From Sapria himalayana (lineage: Eukaryota > Streptophyta > Magnoliopsida > Malpighiales > Rafflesiaceae), in NCBI GenBank assembly GCA_029783825.1, contig JAREIK010000499.1:96994-160993 (forward strand): a stretch of 64,000 nt of DNA, written 5' to 3'. Positions 47,501-59,100 of the stretch are shown piece by piece; positions within the stretch are counted from its first letter, which is position 1, and each line of letters starts with the position of its first letter. The notes beneath the pieces are model-generated. The model was not told the origin of the DNA and did not search any database. It saw nothing but the letters and a program-made list of their open reading frames with translations. Position numbers and translations under genes: made by a program.

Positions 47501-47911
47501 TCCTGAGCTTCAGGATAAGGTGGTTCATCCATGTATTCCTATTGAAGTTAGCACCAATAGCTTCCGTGATCATTCTATTGTATGTGTTTGATGATTCTTC
47601 ACCACAAGCAAATGATTCAGTACTCTCATTTTTGTCAATGTTTAGAGCCTTTGTACTTTCCCCATGATAAATCCAAATAAAATAATTTAGCACAAAGCCA
47701 TATTTTTCTAAATGGCATCTTATATTGTTTGCATCATGAAAAGGGATATTCTGACACCTATGATGATTACATGTACACTTTATTTTTTTTCATTCATCAA
47801 TCTAGATTGACTACATGCAAAATTGATGAAAATTTTAAGTCCACTCAAAAAATCTTTATTCAAAAATCCATTAATAAATCTTCTGTACATCCACTGATGA
47901 TCTAAACTCAT
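44571..47911 (-). pseudogene. TNP2-like CACTA transposase, near full length, copy C
   Basis: From ATG at 47909-47911: a Transpos_assoc domain MSLDHQWMYRRFINGFLNKD, then after one frameshift KCTCNHHRCQN and CHLEKYGFVLNYFIWIYHGE. Next are KLWPSCKTHSQLLLVAQLMS (near 47470-47400), the ILYWGGDSDL region with FSLIPRLQRLYASNVTANIM (47238-47023) and MRDLSDSLAWKHFNYIHQDF (near 47000). MHLEKSVFDNVFNTVHNINR (46589) follows, then DUF4218 remnants near 46150-46000, EGSICNAYLVEEASSFCSYY (45860-45790), DUF4216 remnants near 45020-44790 and an acidic tail ending at 44571-44573. The domain order and span fit a complete TNP2 gene with introns. At least one frameshift (near 47780) and several stops (after VRLDL, for example) inactivate it. 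Confidence 0.88.
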
Positions 47912-48199
47912 TTTGCCCTATTTTATTTTCAAAAAATAATGCTCGATCATTATTTTGAATTAAACATTCTATTACTTCAGAATATACTAATAATTAAATA
48001 AAATTACTTACAGATGAATATTTAAAAATTAAATATCATGAATATCGAGGCAATGCATTTACAGAATTTACATTAATAGATAAAGCCATTTTTAGAACAA
48101 TAAAGATTAATTGTTATCACAGTAATACTAGATAAAGGGATCAAAATATGATAATGCATAAGAAAAGAAAGCAGAAAAGAAAGACATTTGACGTTTGAA
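47912..48199. other. Region upstream of TNP2 in E4
   Basis: AT-rich, no gene seen. 48088-48180 matches 33485-33570 in E3 and marks the upstream side of the TNP2 deletion there. A transposase promoter would be expected here but no convincing element is visible. Confidence 0.5.
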
Positions 48200-48570
48200 G
48201 GGGGAGAGGGAGAGAGAGAGAGAAGGTGGGGAGAGAGAGGGGAAGAAAATGGGGAGACAAGGAGAGAGAGAGAGAGAGAGGAGAGAAAGAGAAGGAGGGA
48301 GTGAGAGGAGATAAATGGTGAAAGGGAAAGAGAGGGAGAGAGGGAGAGGGAGAGAGAGTGGGTGAGAGAGGGGGAGAGAGAAAAAGGAAGAGAGAGAGAG
48401 AGGGAGAGAGAGTGGGTGAGAGAGGGGGAAAGAGAAAAAGGAAGAGAGAGAGAGAGAGAGAACATGCAAGAAAGGAGAGCGAGAAAGAAAAAAATAAGAG
48501 AGAGAGGGTGACACATAAAGAAAAAGAGGAATCGAGTGACAGAAAGAATTAGAGAGGGAGAGAGAGACAC
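48200..48570 (+). repeat. GA-rich purine tract, E4
   Basis: Nearly pure purine on the plus strand, including a duplicated 59-60 bp block (GAGAGAGTGGGTGAGAGAGG at 48352 and 48411). Long Ser/Leu/Pro frames on the minus strand are artefacts. Confidence 0.93.
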
Positions 48571-49066
48571 ATAGAGAGTTTAGTGTTACAATGGAAAATT
48601 TTATAAAAGAATACATCCCTTATTATACATAAATTTATCTGTATAAACTTATCAAATATTACATTTTTTGTCATACATAAGTTAATATTTGAGCTTGAGG
48701 CCCGAGGGTTGGGATTAAGTAAGAATACATCCCTTATTTGTATTATACCATATATGAGCCTAATCAATGGAGACTCTCATGCTTTGTGCTTACATATTGT
48801 TGTATGTTATTATACATGTAATTATAAATATAGTTACATGTGATTATACACATAGTTATACTTATATTTATATATGTAGTTATATATATTTATTTATATA
48901 ATTTTATATATCTATACATATAGTTATGTATAGGTATAGATATAGTAAAATATATTTTTGAATACTAATATATACAAATGTATATTAAATATAAGTTGTA
49001 AATTAAATATTTAAATATAGTTATGTACAAAGATTTTATAGTAATACATATATCAAAACAATTTTT
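48571..49066. other. Conserved spacer and TA-rich array, E4
   Basis: 48590-48790 is the single E4 counterpart of the 631-bp unit duplicated in E3 (GAGCTTGAGGCCCGAGGGTT, ACCATATATGAGCC). 48790-49066 is the TA-rich domain, uninterrupted at the point where the LINE entered E3. Confidence 0.8.
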
Positions 49067-50005
49067 TGTTCTTATACCTTTGGGATCCCATGGCAAAAAG
49101 ACAGAAAACAATAAACAGACAACAAACAAATTAGGCTTACAACAGATCATAACAAAGTAAATGCGGTCTTGTATTTTAGGCATGCAATATATAAATATAA
49201 ATACAATTTGAGTCCCCCTAGAAACAGATGATGTCATCCATATAACACAACAAAACTCAAACAAAATAGGCAAAGATTAGATCCACATCCAGATATGTCA
49301 ACAAAGTTTGCCTCATCCTGCTTAAATTGTTTATGATTTGCTGGCAATGTAATTGGAAAGCCAATCAAGACCCTCGTAGAGGCACTCAACAGATGTAGCA
49401 CAGATGCTCTAAATGTGGCAATGGCATTGGAGAAGATAGTGAAGTCCTAGCTTGTTAGTAATTTCAGCTGCATTCATCGCATTGGGAAGATCTTGCTTAT
49501 TGGAAAACACTAGCAAAAATGCATCCCAAAGCTTTTCATCATTTAGCATCCTATGCAACTCATCTCTAGCTTCAACTACTCAATCTCTGTCATTGCTATC
49601 CACCACAAATATGAGACATTGGGTATTTTGGAAGTAATCCCTCCTGAAAGGGCAAACTTGTATTGACCCCCAACATCCCACACAGTGAAATTAATGTTTT
49701 TATATTCAAGAGTCTCTACATTGAAGACAATAGTAGGAATTGTGGTGAAAATTTCACCAAACATCAACTTATACAGAATGGTTATCTTTCCACCAGCATC
49801 AAGACTAACATCAAAATACTCATCTCCTTGTTGGAAAATAGCCTGATGAATAGCTTTGTGAACGTAAATCCCATTTCTTCCACTAAATGTCAAATCCTTT
49901 GTCATATGGCAGTAAAAAGATCTGATGAGAGAAAGAAACAAAATCAATAGACCTCAAGAGATGGTCACCAGTGAGGGAGGTCAACCTTTATATGTTCTTA
50001 TACCT
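49067..50005 (-). mobile_element. Retroposed ARF cDNA, copy in E4, with perfect 13-bp direct repeat
   Basis: TGTTCTTATACCT is present at 49067-49079 and again at 49993-50005, bracketing 913 bp of ARF-derived sequence. The position relative to the surrounding TA-rich text is the same as in E3, so the insertion happened once, before the element copies separated. Confidence 0.88.
49331..49874 (-). pseudogene. ARF1-type small GTPase, intronless pseudogene (E4)
   Basis: The ancestral ATG is at 49872-49874 and gives [20 protein letters not shown], keeping the myristoylation Gly2 lost in the E3 copy. One base is then lost in front of the P-loop ([13 protein letters not shown] readable after the shift; Lys kept, following Thr changed to Ile). 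[20 protein letters not shown] and TVWDVGGQ are intact apart from Gly to Val in the switch region. A shift follows, then [40 protein letters not shown], a stop in place of the Gln of IQS, and CLYEGLDWLSNYIASKS with its natural stop at 49331-49333. The Gly to Val change and the ASKS end are shared with the E3 copy; the other lesions are private. A 123-codon frame from 49947 uses UTR sequence upstream. Confidence 0.92.
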
Positions 50006-50872
50006 ATAGTATACATAATTAAAAAAAAGGTATATAAAGTTAAACATATAATTATATATAGATATATTCATACAAGTAGTTATAAGTAGTTATATATAAA
50101 TATATACAAAGATATAAATAAATATATAGATTTAATTATACGAATACATATATGTATACATAGATACAAATATAATTATTTTTAATTATATAGAGTGTTA
50201 GTTATACAAATATTTATATATAGTTATACACATATAGTTATAAATATGTATGTAGTTAAAGATATAGTTATATATAATTATACATATAGTAAACTACAAT
50301 TATATATAGTTATATATAATTATACATATGATATATTTTGTTAAAAATATAGTTATATAGAATTACTCATATAGTTATAAAATATTATATAGTTAAAAAA
50401 ATAATTATATATAGTTATTAATATAGTTATAAAAATACGTTACATAGTTGAAAATATAGTTAAATATAATTATGAAGAGTTTTATATGGTTATACAAATT
50501 TTTATAAATAGGTATCATATACTGTGATAACAAACACACTCTAATGTGCCTAATTGAATTACACCACTATAGAGAAAGAACTTGTATAAATATTCTTTTC
50601 TTTTGGCAAGTTAATATCATATTTACTAGGAACCAGTCATAGTATATACTAAATATTATATAATCAAATATATCATAAAAAATAAAGATATTAGGCCAAG
50701 ATTGATTTGGTGGATTTTACTATTATAATAGGTTGAAATAGAGATATTAGATAAGAAATGTACATATAATCAAAATTGAAAATAGCTTATCAAGACTAGA
50801 AAAAGAAGATGAAGAGTTGTTAAAGAAGATATTAGATAGATTTTTTTATTTGAACAAATTATAGTATTGAAT
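50006..50872. repeat. TA-rich array and unassigned AT-rich DNA, E4
   Basis: 50006-50510 is ATATAGTTATA-type sequence. 50511-50872 is unique AT-rich DNA (GATATTAGGCCAAGATTG and others) with no gene recognised. Confidence 0.7.
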
Positions 50873-51336
50873 GAAAATGTAACTCTATGGTATGTAGTAT
50901 TGAATGAACCTTATAATTGCAAGTAGTATTCAAATCAAATTATGAGGCAAAGTGTTATAGATGTGAAATTAGTAGTATCATTCAATAATGTCACTCTTTG
51001 CTTGTGCCCTCATGAACTTGTAAAACATGATAATAATTATGTGCTTTAGTATTTTTTTTCTCAAAAATAATTATGATATTTACATATATATGCACAAATA
51101 TATATGTGCATATACACTGACCTACACACACACACACATTTATACATCCATATACATTACTATACATTATATATCACAATACACATTTTTGTACTTTGAT
51201 ATATATTCACGCATGTATCGACATTTTCAAAGTATAGTGTATATACTCGTATGCATGCATATACTACTTAACACCCACACAAACACACACATATAGATAT
51301 ATACGTAATGTATTTTAATGTTACAAATGAAACTAT

Positions 51337-51373
<37 letters not shown>

Positions 51374-52715
51374 CTGTGTCTGTGTGTCTATGAGAATGTA
51401 TTTAAAATTTTATGATTTTGAACATTTAATTAAAATAAAATATTATATATTGTCCACAATTTATAAAATATTGTAAATTCTTTATATTTAAAATAAATTT
51501 GTGCGCGTGCGTGTGTGCACGTGTGTGTGTGTGAAGCATATTAATGCATAAAATAAAATTATGAATTAAATATATGAGCTTCTATTTTATTCAAATAGTT
51601 GTTTTTTTAATATTTATATTAAAAGTACTATCATTATACTCATATAAATTAATGAAAATGGTATATTTGTAAATTATGTTAAAAATTAATATATTGGTCA
51701 TAAATAGATAATATTGTTTTTGTTTTTTTATAAAATTTTTTTATTAAAATATTAATGTCTATGATACATTTCTACCTATTATATATTATTTTAATTAATT
51801 TTTAGAAACTTTAAATTTCAAGCAATTATGATGTAGTGCATATAAATACATGTCTTTAATCATTTGTAAAAAATCAATAATTTCTTTAATTATGTTCAAA
51901 CAAAATAGATTACCATTTAAATACATGAGTAAATTTTTCTACAAGTTATTATTTTTTTATTTTATTCAAAATATATATGTGACCATATAAATATATGAAT
52001 TTTTTTTTTTAATAATTATTTTTAATTTTTTTTTAAATTGAATACATTTCAATGTTTTTATTTGTAATTAAAAAAAATATTTTAAACATTGTTTATGTAT
52101 AATAAATATAACATATTGTATATTATGAGGTGCAAATTTTATTTTGTAAATACATTTTATTTTTAAAGGTTTATCTTTGTAAATTGAAACTACATCACAT
52201 ATATATTTTAGAAATTTTTTATAATATTTATTACAGTAACATATTGTTATTTCTTTTGAAATTTACAATAAGAATTTAAACAAATAAACATTTTATTAAA
52301 AATCAATTTTAGTTAAATGATATTAGGTGAAACAAAAATACATATCTGAAACATATTAAATATTAATGATTTATACAAACATATAAAAATACATTAAAAA
52401 TACATTTAAAGTTGAAAAAATTAAATGTAAGTTCCAAAAATCTATGGAAAAATACTAAAGATTTATACAATATCAAAAAATATATATATATGAATGAGAT
52501 GAATGATATGAAAGGATATTAAGTTTCTGAAGCATGTAGTTATACATGTTGTAGATGTAGTTATATTTAGTTTTTCATGTAATTATATATATTTAGTCAT
52601 ATGGATATGTATAGGTATTTATGTAGATAAATACATTTATATATAGTAATATGTCGATACACGTATTGTTAAATACATTTATATATAATTATATATAAAT
52701 GTATAAATCTTTATA
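50873..52715 (+). repeat. 1.84-kb direct repeat, left copy (LTR candidate)
   Basis: It matches 54211-56050 over its full length with about 10% differences by eye: ATGTAACTC(T/C)ATGGTATGTA at the start, a (TG)n tract at the same relative position (51347-51388 and 54683-54711), AACTACATCACATATATATT, and GCATGTAGTTATAC near the end. The two copies flank a copia gag remnant in the same orientation, so they could be LTRs of an element that lost pol. However no clear TG...CA ends, primer-binding site or polypurine tract is seen, and a plain segmental duplication is equally possible. Confidence 0.75.
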
Positions 52716-52734
52716 CATTTAAGTTCGTCAAATC

Positions 52735-52895
52735 AATAAGTGTATTTAAACATAACTATACATCAATATGCATGTGTGATATAATTTGAATGTCTTATAT
52801 TAATATATTTTACTATATCTATAACTATAATAATAGTATACATAAACATAAATATGTATAAATATAACAACATATATATATATATATATATTTGT
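52735..52895 (-). repeat. Inverted copy of the block found at 56050-56520
   Basis: Reverse-complemented, it reads ATATGTTGTTATATTTATAC, TTATAGTTATAGATATAGTA and TTATATCACACATGCATATT, in the same order as 56057-56115 and 56430-56500 on the plus strand. Orientation therefore flips immediately after the left direct repeat. Confidence 0.8.
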
Positions 52896-53399
52896 ATGAA
52901 ATTAATTGATGATAGACACCTTGCTTTTATTGTTACATTTTGGAAAGTAACTTGTGTGAAGAAGTGGTTAGATGTAACAACAAAAAAACAAAAGATCACT
53001 CTCTGTCATTATTTTCGGCCAACAAGAGACTCTAGTTGGAAAAATAAGCTAAATATAGAAATCACATTGGATTAATCATATCTATGCTTGGAAAATTACA
53101 CCAAGCGCCTTGACATGGAGCTCACTTAGTGGCGCTTCATCATCACCATATTCCACAGTCTCTTAACATCAACTTCTTCCAAGGTCTCAAATATTCTGCC
53201 ATGAATTTTGACAAATTCTATGTTAAAGAGAATGAGAGATAGGTAAAGCTAATTAGATCTAACTAGTTTGATTAAAATTGAGTTTGATTTAATATATTTA
53301 TTCCAGTTTGATTGAATAAATATATCATTTTATTATTTTTTTTAATGTTTGATTTTATTTTACTCCTATATAATACATAAAAAATCTGATTTCAATTTA

Positions 53400-54160
53400 T
53401 ATGGTATTATTTCTCATGAAATACTATGAAAAAATTATTAGAAATCTGAAGAAGATAGAGGCTATGAAATTCTATCCGAAATATATATACTAGAATATTC
53501 TATATCATCCCCTCGTGAGGAACAAGATAGAGTCTATGAAGGAAGAAGAGAACATACTAGCACTTGAATTCATCTGAAATATGATATCTTACCAACTTAG
53601 TTTCAATATAAAAAATGAGAAGAGCATAGTAAGGCTTACGAAGGCTCTTGCTATTATATATGAAAAACTAATTGAAGCTAAAAAAGTGCACATGATGAGG
53701 TATTTTTTCAATCTGTAGTTGACAGAAAACACATCAGTGACCCAGCAACTCAATGAAGTCAACACAATCACAACCCAATTTAACTGTGTTTGGTATTGAA
53801 GTCAATGATGAAGTATGTGTATTGATAATTATCCGTTCTCCATCAAAAATTAACGTATTACAATTATAGTTGTGCATAGTTCATCAAAAACTAATAAATT
53901 GAAATTCAATGATGTTCAGGATTTAATTCTCAGCAAGGAGATTCAAAAGAGATAGACAAGTGAAACATCAACCTCTTTAGAATTATATACAAAGTTAATT
54001 GAAAGAAATTCAACAAAGAGAAAATGTCAAAGCAAATCAAAAAACAAAAGGTCTAAATCTAAGAATCATTGTAATTATAATAGCTCAAAGACTATTAAGT
54101 TTTGAAATTATAGAGATACAAGACACTACAAAAATCAATGTAAGTGTTAATTATTTTATA
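53400..54160 (+). pseudogene. Ty1/copia gag remnant (UBN2 and zinc knuckle)
   Basis: Gag packages copia retrotransposon RNA into particles. Across 53640-53840 the plus strand reads KALAIIYEKLIEAKKVHMMR, YFFNL, then LTENTSVTQQLNEVNTITTQ and, after a shift, IEVNDEVCVLIIIRSPSK, the pattern of the UBN2/retrotrans_gag domain. Near 54095-54140 NYRDTRHYKNQCK resembles a decayed CCHC zinc knuckle. Several stops and shifts occur and there is no pol downstream. 52900-53390 just upstream has no recognisable content. Confidence 0.72.
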
Positions 54161-54210
54161 ACATGGTAAAATGTATCACAAGTATATGAGTTTAACAAAT
54201 AATAAAGTTT

Positions 54211-54676
54211 CAAAAATGTAACTCCATGGTATGTAGTATTGAAAGAACCTTATCATTGCAAGTAGTACTCTGATCAAATTATGAGGCAAAATGTTATAGA
54301 TGGGAGATTAGTAGTATCTTGTAATAATGTCACTTTTTGCTCCTGCTCTCACAAATTTGTGGAACATGTTAATATTTATGTGCTCAAGTATTTTTATTCT
54401 TAAAATTAATATTGATATTTACATATATATGCATAAATATATATGTGCATATACACTGCCCTACACACACACTCACAATTATCCATCCATATACATTACT
54501 ATTCATTATATATCAGCATACGCATATTTGTACTTTTGTATATATTCACACATGTATCTACATTTTCAAAGTAGTGTGTATATACTTGTATGCATGCATA
54601 TACTATTGTACACCCACACAAACACACTCATATACCTATATACATAATGTATTTTTAAAGTTACACATGAAACTAT

Positions 54677-54715
<39 letters not shown>

Positions 54716-56050
54716 GTATTTAAAATTTTTTTATTTTGAAATTTTAATTAAATTAATATATTATATATTGTACACAATTTATAAAATATTGTAAATTCTT
54801 TATATTTAAAACAAATATTTGTGTGTATGCATGTGTGTGAGTGAGTGTGTGTGCGTGTGAAGTATTTTTTTGCATAAAATAAAATTGTGAATTGAATATA
54901 TGGGCTTCTATTTTATTCAAATAGTTGTTTTTTTAATATTTATATTAAAATAACTATCATTATACTCATATATAGAAATGAAGTTAGCATATTTGTAAAT
55001 TATTTTAGTTTTACAATTATGTTAAAAATTAAAATATAGTTCATAAATAGATAATATTGTATTTATTTTTCGATATAATTTTTTTATTAAAATATTAGCG
55101 TTTGATAAATTTCAACCTATTATTTATTACTATTAATAAATTTTTAGAAACTTTAATATTCAAAAAAATATAATGTAGTGCATATAAATACATGCCTTTA
55201 ATGTTTTGTAAAAAAATAATTATCTTTTTAATTATATTCAAACAAAACAGATTACCATATAGATACAAGAGTAATTATTTCTACAAGTAATTATTTTTTT
55301 ATTTTATTCAAAATATATAAATGACCATATAAATATATGAATTTGTTTTTTAAAAAATTTATTTTTAATTTTTTTTTCAAATTTAATACATTACAATGTT
55401 TTTTTTTGTAATTAATAGATACATTTCAAACATTGTTTATTTATAATACATATAACATATTGAATATTATGATGTGCAAATATTATTTTGTAAATAAATT
55501 TTATTTTTAAAGTTTTTTCTTTGTAAATTGAAACTACATCACATATATATTTTAGAAATTTTTTATAATATTTATTACACAAATATATTATTATTTGTTT
55601 TGAAATTTACAAAATGAATTTTAACAAATGAACATTTTAATTAGAAATTAATTTTAGTTAAATGATATTAAGTGAAACAAAAATACAAACACTAAACATA
55701 TTAAATCGTAATGATTTATACAAACATATAAAAATACAATAAAAAAACATTTGAGGTTAAAAAAATTAAATTTAAGTTCCTAAAATATATAGGAAAATGA
55801 TAAAAATTTATACAATATCCAAAAAAAACATGTATGAATGAGATGAATGATATGAATGGATATTAAGTTTCTAAAGCATGTAGTTATACTTGTTGTAGAT
55901 GTAGTTATATATAGTTTTTCATGTAATTATATATATTTAGACATATGGCTATGTATAGGTATTGATGTAGATAAATACATTTATATATAGTAATATGTTG
56001 ATATACATGTTTTTAAATACATTTATATATAGTTATATATATATATATGT
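54211..56050 (+). repeat. 1.84-kb direct repeat, right copy (LTR candidate)
   Basis: This is the partner of 50873-52715 at an offset of about 3.34 kb. It starts at AAAATGTAACTCCATGG and fades into TA-rich sequence after TTTAAATACATTTATATATA. No gene lies within it; small His/Thr/Tyr-rich frames come from CA and TA microsatellites. Confidence 0.75.
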
Positions 56051-56603
56051 ATAATAAATATACGTTGTTATATTTATATATAGTTATGTTTATGTATACT
56101 ATTTTTATAGTTATAGATATAGTAAAATACACATTGTTAGATACATTAATGTTTATATATACTGTTTATGTATACTATTTATATATAGTTATGTATATCG
56201 ATGTATATATCAAGTCGGCATACATTATACTGTTTATGTATATTGTTTATGTATACTATTTATATATAGTTATGTATATTAATGTAGATAAATACATTTA
56301 TATATAATATTGCTAAATACATTTATATATAGTTATATATATATATATATGTATGTATGTATATTAAATATATGTTGTTATATTTATATATAGTTATTTT
56401 ATGTATTCTGTTTTTATAGTTATAGATATAGTAAAATACAGTTATATAAAAAATTTGAATTATATCACACATGCATATTGATGTATAGTTATGTTTAAAT
56501 ACACTTATATAAAATACACTTATGTTTATATATACTGTTTAATTATACTATTTATATATACTAATATGTTGATATACATATTGTTAAATACATTTATATA
56601 TAG

Positions 56604-56649
<46 letters not shown>

Positions 56650-56870
56650 TATATGTTGTTATATTTTTATATAATTATGTTTTTGTATAATGTTTTTATA
56701 GTTATATATATTGTAAAATACACATATAAGAAATTCAAATTATATCACACATGCATATTGATATATAGTAATGTTTAAATACACTTATATAAATGCACTT
56801 ATGTTTATGTATATGATTTATATATAGTTTTGTATATTGATGTAGATATCAAGTCGGCATATCTGCTATG
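56040..56870 (+). repeat. Tandem array of about 280-310-bp units
   Basis: Three units begin with ATATATGTTGTTATATTT-type text (near 56058, 56368 and 56650). Two carry TTATATCACACATGCATATT (near 56460 and 56739), and ATCAAGTCGGCATA occurs near 56208 and 56848. TA runs separate the units. Confidence 0.8.
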
Positions 56871-58440
56871 CACCATCAACATCCACACAATGAGAACACA
56901 TTATATCACAGATGTTTGAAGTATGTATACGAATAAGTATATATAAGCAATCCAAGCATACAATGGTGATTAAAGAAGAAAATTTTCAAAAAAAAAAATT
57001 AACAGAATCAATACGCAAACTCTTGCATTAAGATAATAGATGAAAAATTGGGTAGAAAACATGTCTCAAATCAATAACAAATTATTGCTTAATCTTCGAA
57101 TAAGTTTTGATGCATTGGTGATGAGATATAGATGGTGGACTACATAGGATATTTGCTTCACTTATTAGAGTTGTCTCTAGAGTCTCAACAAGTGATTATA
57201 TATATTACCATAATATTTATATTTTTAATTATAAAAACATTAAATAAACAATATATATATATATAATACAAAAATACTCATTTATTTTATTTACCATTAA
57301 AATTTTTTCATGAAAATTTAAGTGTGTGTAGCAAGGTACACATGAAAAATAAACACCTTACAATTTTTTATTATAATATTAATTAAATAATAAATATATA
57401 AACAAATTAAAAAAATATATGTTTAGTCTTATAAAAAAAATCAAATTACTACAAAATTAATAAACTTCATATAATAAGACATACATGAAAAGATGATTTG
57501 TCTTCTAGCCACTCTCCTAAGAGTTACAAAATACTTAAATATTAAAAAATATATAAAATTTTATATTTTATGGTTATATAATAAGTCTTATAAATTTTTA
57601 TTAATTCATATTAATTTTTATGAAGATAATATGAAATAATTTTAAAGGCATAAAATTTCATATTATTTGATATCATTAATAATTTTTAAAATTCAAAAAA
57701 TTTTTAAAGTGAGAAGATAATTAAAAAAAAGTTATATTTTTTATTTTAATAAAGACTTAATGTTAAAAGCTAATAGTAAAAATATTATTCAATTGTTTAA
57801 TACTTATAAATTTTAGCAGGAGCAGACATCTATGTATTTATTTTTAAATATTAATTTATTTTCTTTTAACTTTATTGAAAAATTTATATTTTAATTATAT
57901 TTCAATATTTTCATATTTTGTATTAATTATTTTTTTAAAGGTTTCTTATAATCTTAAAAATTTTTTTATACTTATAATAATGTTAATATTTACTAGTTTA
58001 TTCGTCAATTCAAATATTTTTGATTTTTTTTTATTTTATCATACAATGAATTATTTTACATTTATATTAGTAGAAATTTTAATGTGTGTTAATTTAATTT
58101 TTAAAATATCGAAAAAATTTATTATACTTTTTGAATTAATTATTTAATACTAATTTAATACAAATTTTTTGTTTCTTAATTAACAATTTTAGAAAAATTT
58201 TTTGGATAATTGTTTTTAAAAATTAATACTTAATAAAAATAGTTATTTTAGTCCTTATTAATATAATTTTTTTGTAATTTTTTATTTTTAAATTATTTAT
58301 TTATTATATCCCTTTTTTAAAATTTTATGGATAGAATGTATCTTTCAAGTATCTCTCATCTATAGACCATTAACATATATTTAATAAACAAAAATAAATA
58401 AAATATTAAAATTAATAATAAATTAAAAAAATTAAATAAT
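56871..58440. other. AT-rich E4 interior, no gene recognised
   Basis: 57300-58440 is extremely AT-rich. A 90-codon hydrophobic frame at 57875-58147 (Phe/Ile/Leu/Asn rich) is what such composition yields by chance and has no recognisable domain or typical start context. Confidence 0.55.
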
Positions 58441-59100
58441 TAAATATTGGCTAGAAAATTTTTTTTGCTAAATCCGTCCATATATTTGAGATTTAATTTG
58501 CTAGGGAAGTTACATCGCTAAATCTGTCGATATATTCTAGATTTAATGAATTAGAGAAGTTCCGTTACTAAAATCCATTGCTAAATTCAAGGTGTAATTG
58601 GCTAAGGAAGTTTTATCTCTAAAAACTATCGTTATATTCAGTATGTAATTAGCTAGATAAATTCCATCACTAAATTCGTCACTATATTTTGGGATATAAT
58701 TAGCTAGGGAAATTCTATCGCTAAAATCCATTACTATGTTCTAGATGTTATTAGGTAGGGAATTCTGTAGTTGAAATCTGTCGCTATGATATGAATGTAA
58801 TTAGCTAGAGAAATTTCATCAATTAATCCATCACAAAATTCTGGATTTTATTGGCTAGGGAAATTCTGTTGCTAAATACGTCGCTAAATTCATTGCTATA
58901 TTCAGTATTTTATTAGCTATGGAAATTCCATCGTTAATCCATTACTAAATTCCCTGCTTTTCTTGAGCGGAATTTACGAAAATATTCTGTCACTAATCTA
59001 TCGCTAATCCATTGCTATTTCCTAGCTAATCCCTCGTAATTTAGCTAGGGATTGATCCGTAGCTAAAATTCCCTAGCTAAATAAATATGTTCTTGTAGTA
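58441..59100 (-). repeat. Right (TNP2-side) subterminal region and terminus
   Basis: It holds about ten units of a roughly 50-60 bp repeat built on TTAGCTAGGGAAATTCTATCG and CTAAAATCCATTGCTA. The last 60 bp (AGCTAGGGATTGATCCGTAG, CCCTAGCTAAATA) lead to TTCTTGTAGTA, the inverted terminus. Unit length and spacing differ from the left ends, as is usual for the two sides of En/Spm elements. Confidence 0.88.

Larger units (their letters stand above)
39075..59100 (-). mobile_element. CACTA copy E4, candidate full-length composite (20 kb)
   Basis: The left terminus at 39075 is CACTACAAAAAAAATCCC followed by ATAGCTAGGGATAATTCCC. The right terminus, reverse-complemented from 59100, is TACTACAAGAACATATTTA followed by GCTAGGGAATTTTAGC, with the same subterminal motifs across 58450-59090. 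Between them on the minus strand lie TNP2 then TNPA, plus the ARF copy and the simple-sequence domains. This is the only copy with both transposase genes near complete. The flanking triplets differ (TAT on the left, AAA on the right), so pairing these two ends as one insertion is not proven; the right end could belong to E2 or E3. Confidence 0.72.

Noticed and set aside
57875..58147. Hydrophobic 90-codon frame resembling a small membrane protein
   Set aside because: It lies in DNA over 80% A+T where Phe/Ile/Leu/Asn frames arise by chance; there is no family resemblance, no conserved neighbour and no counterpart in other copies.
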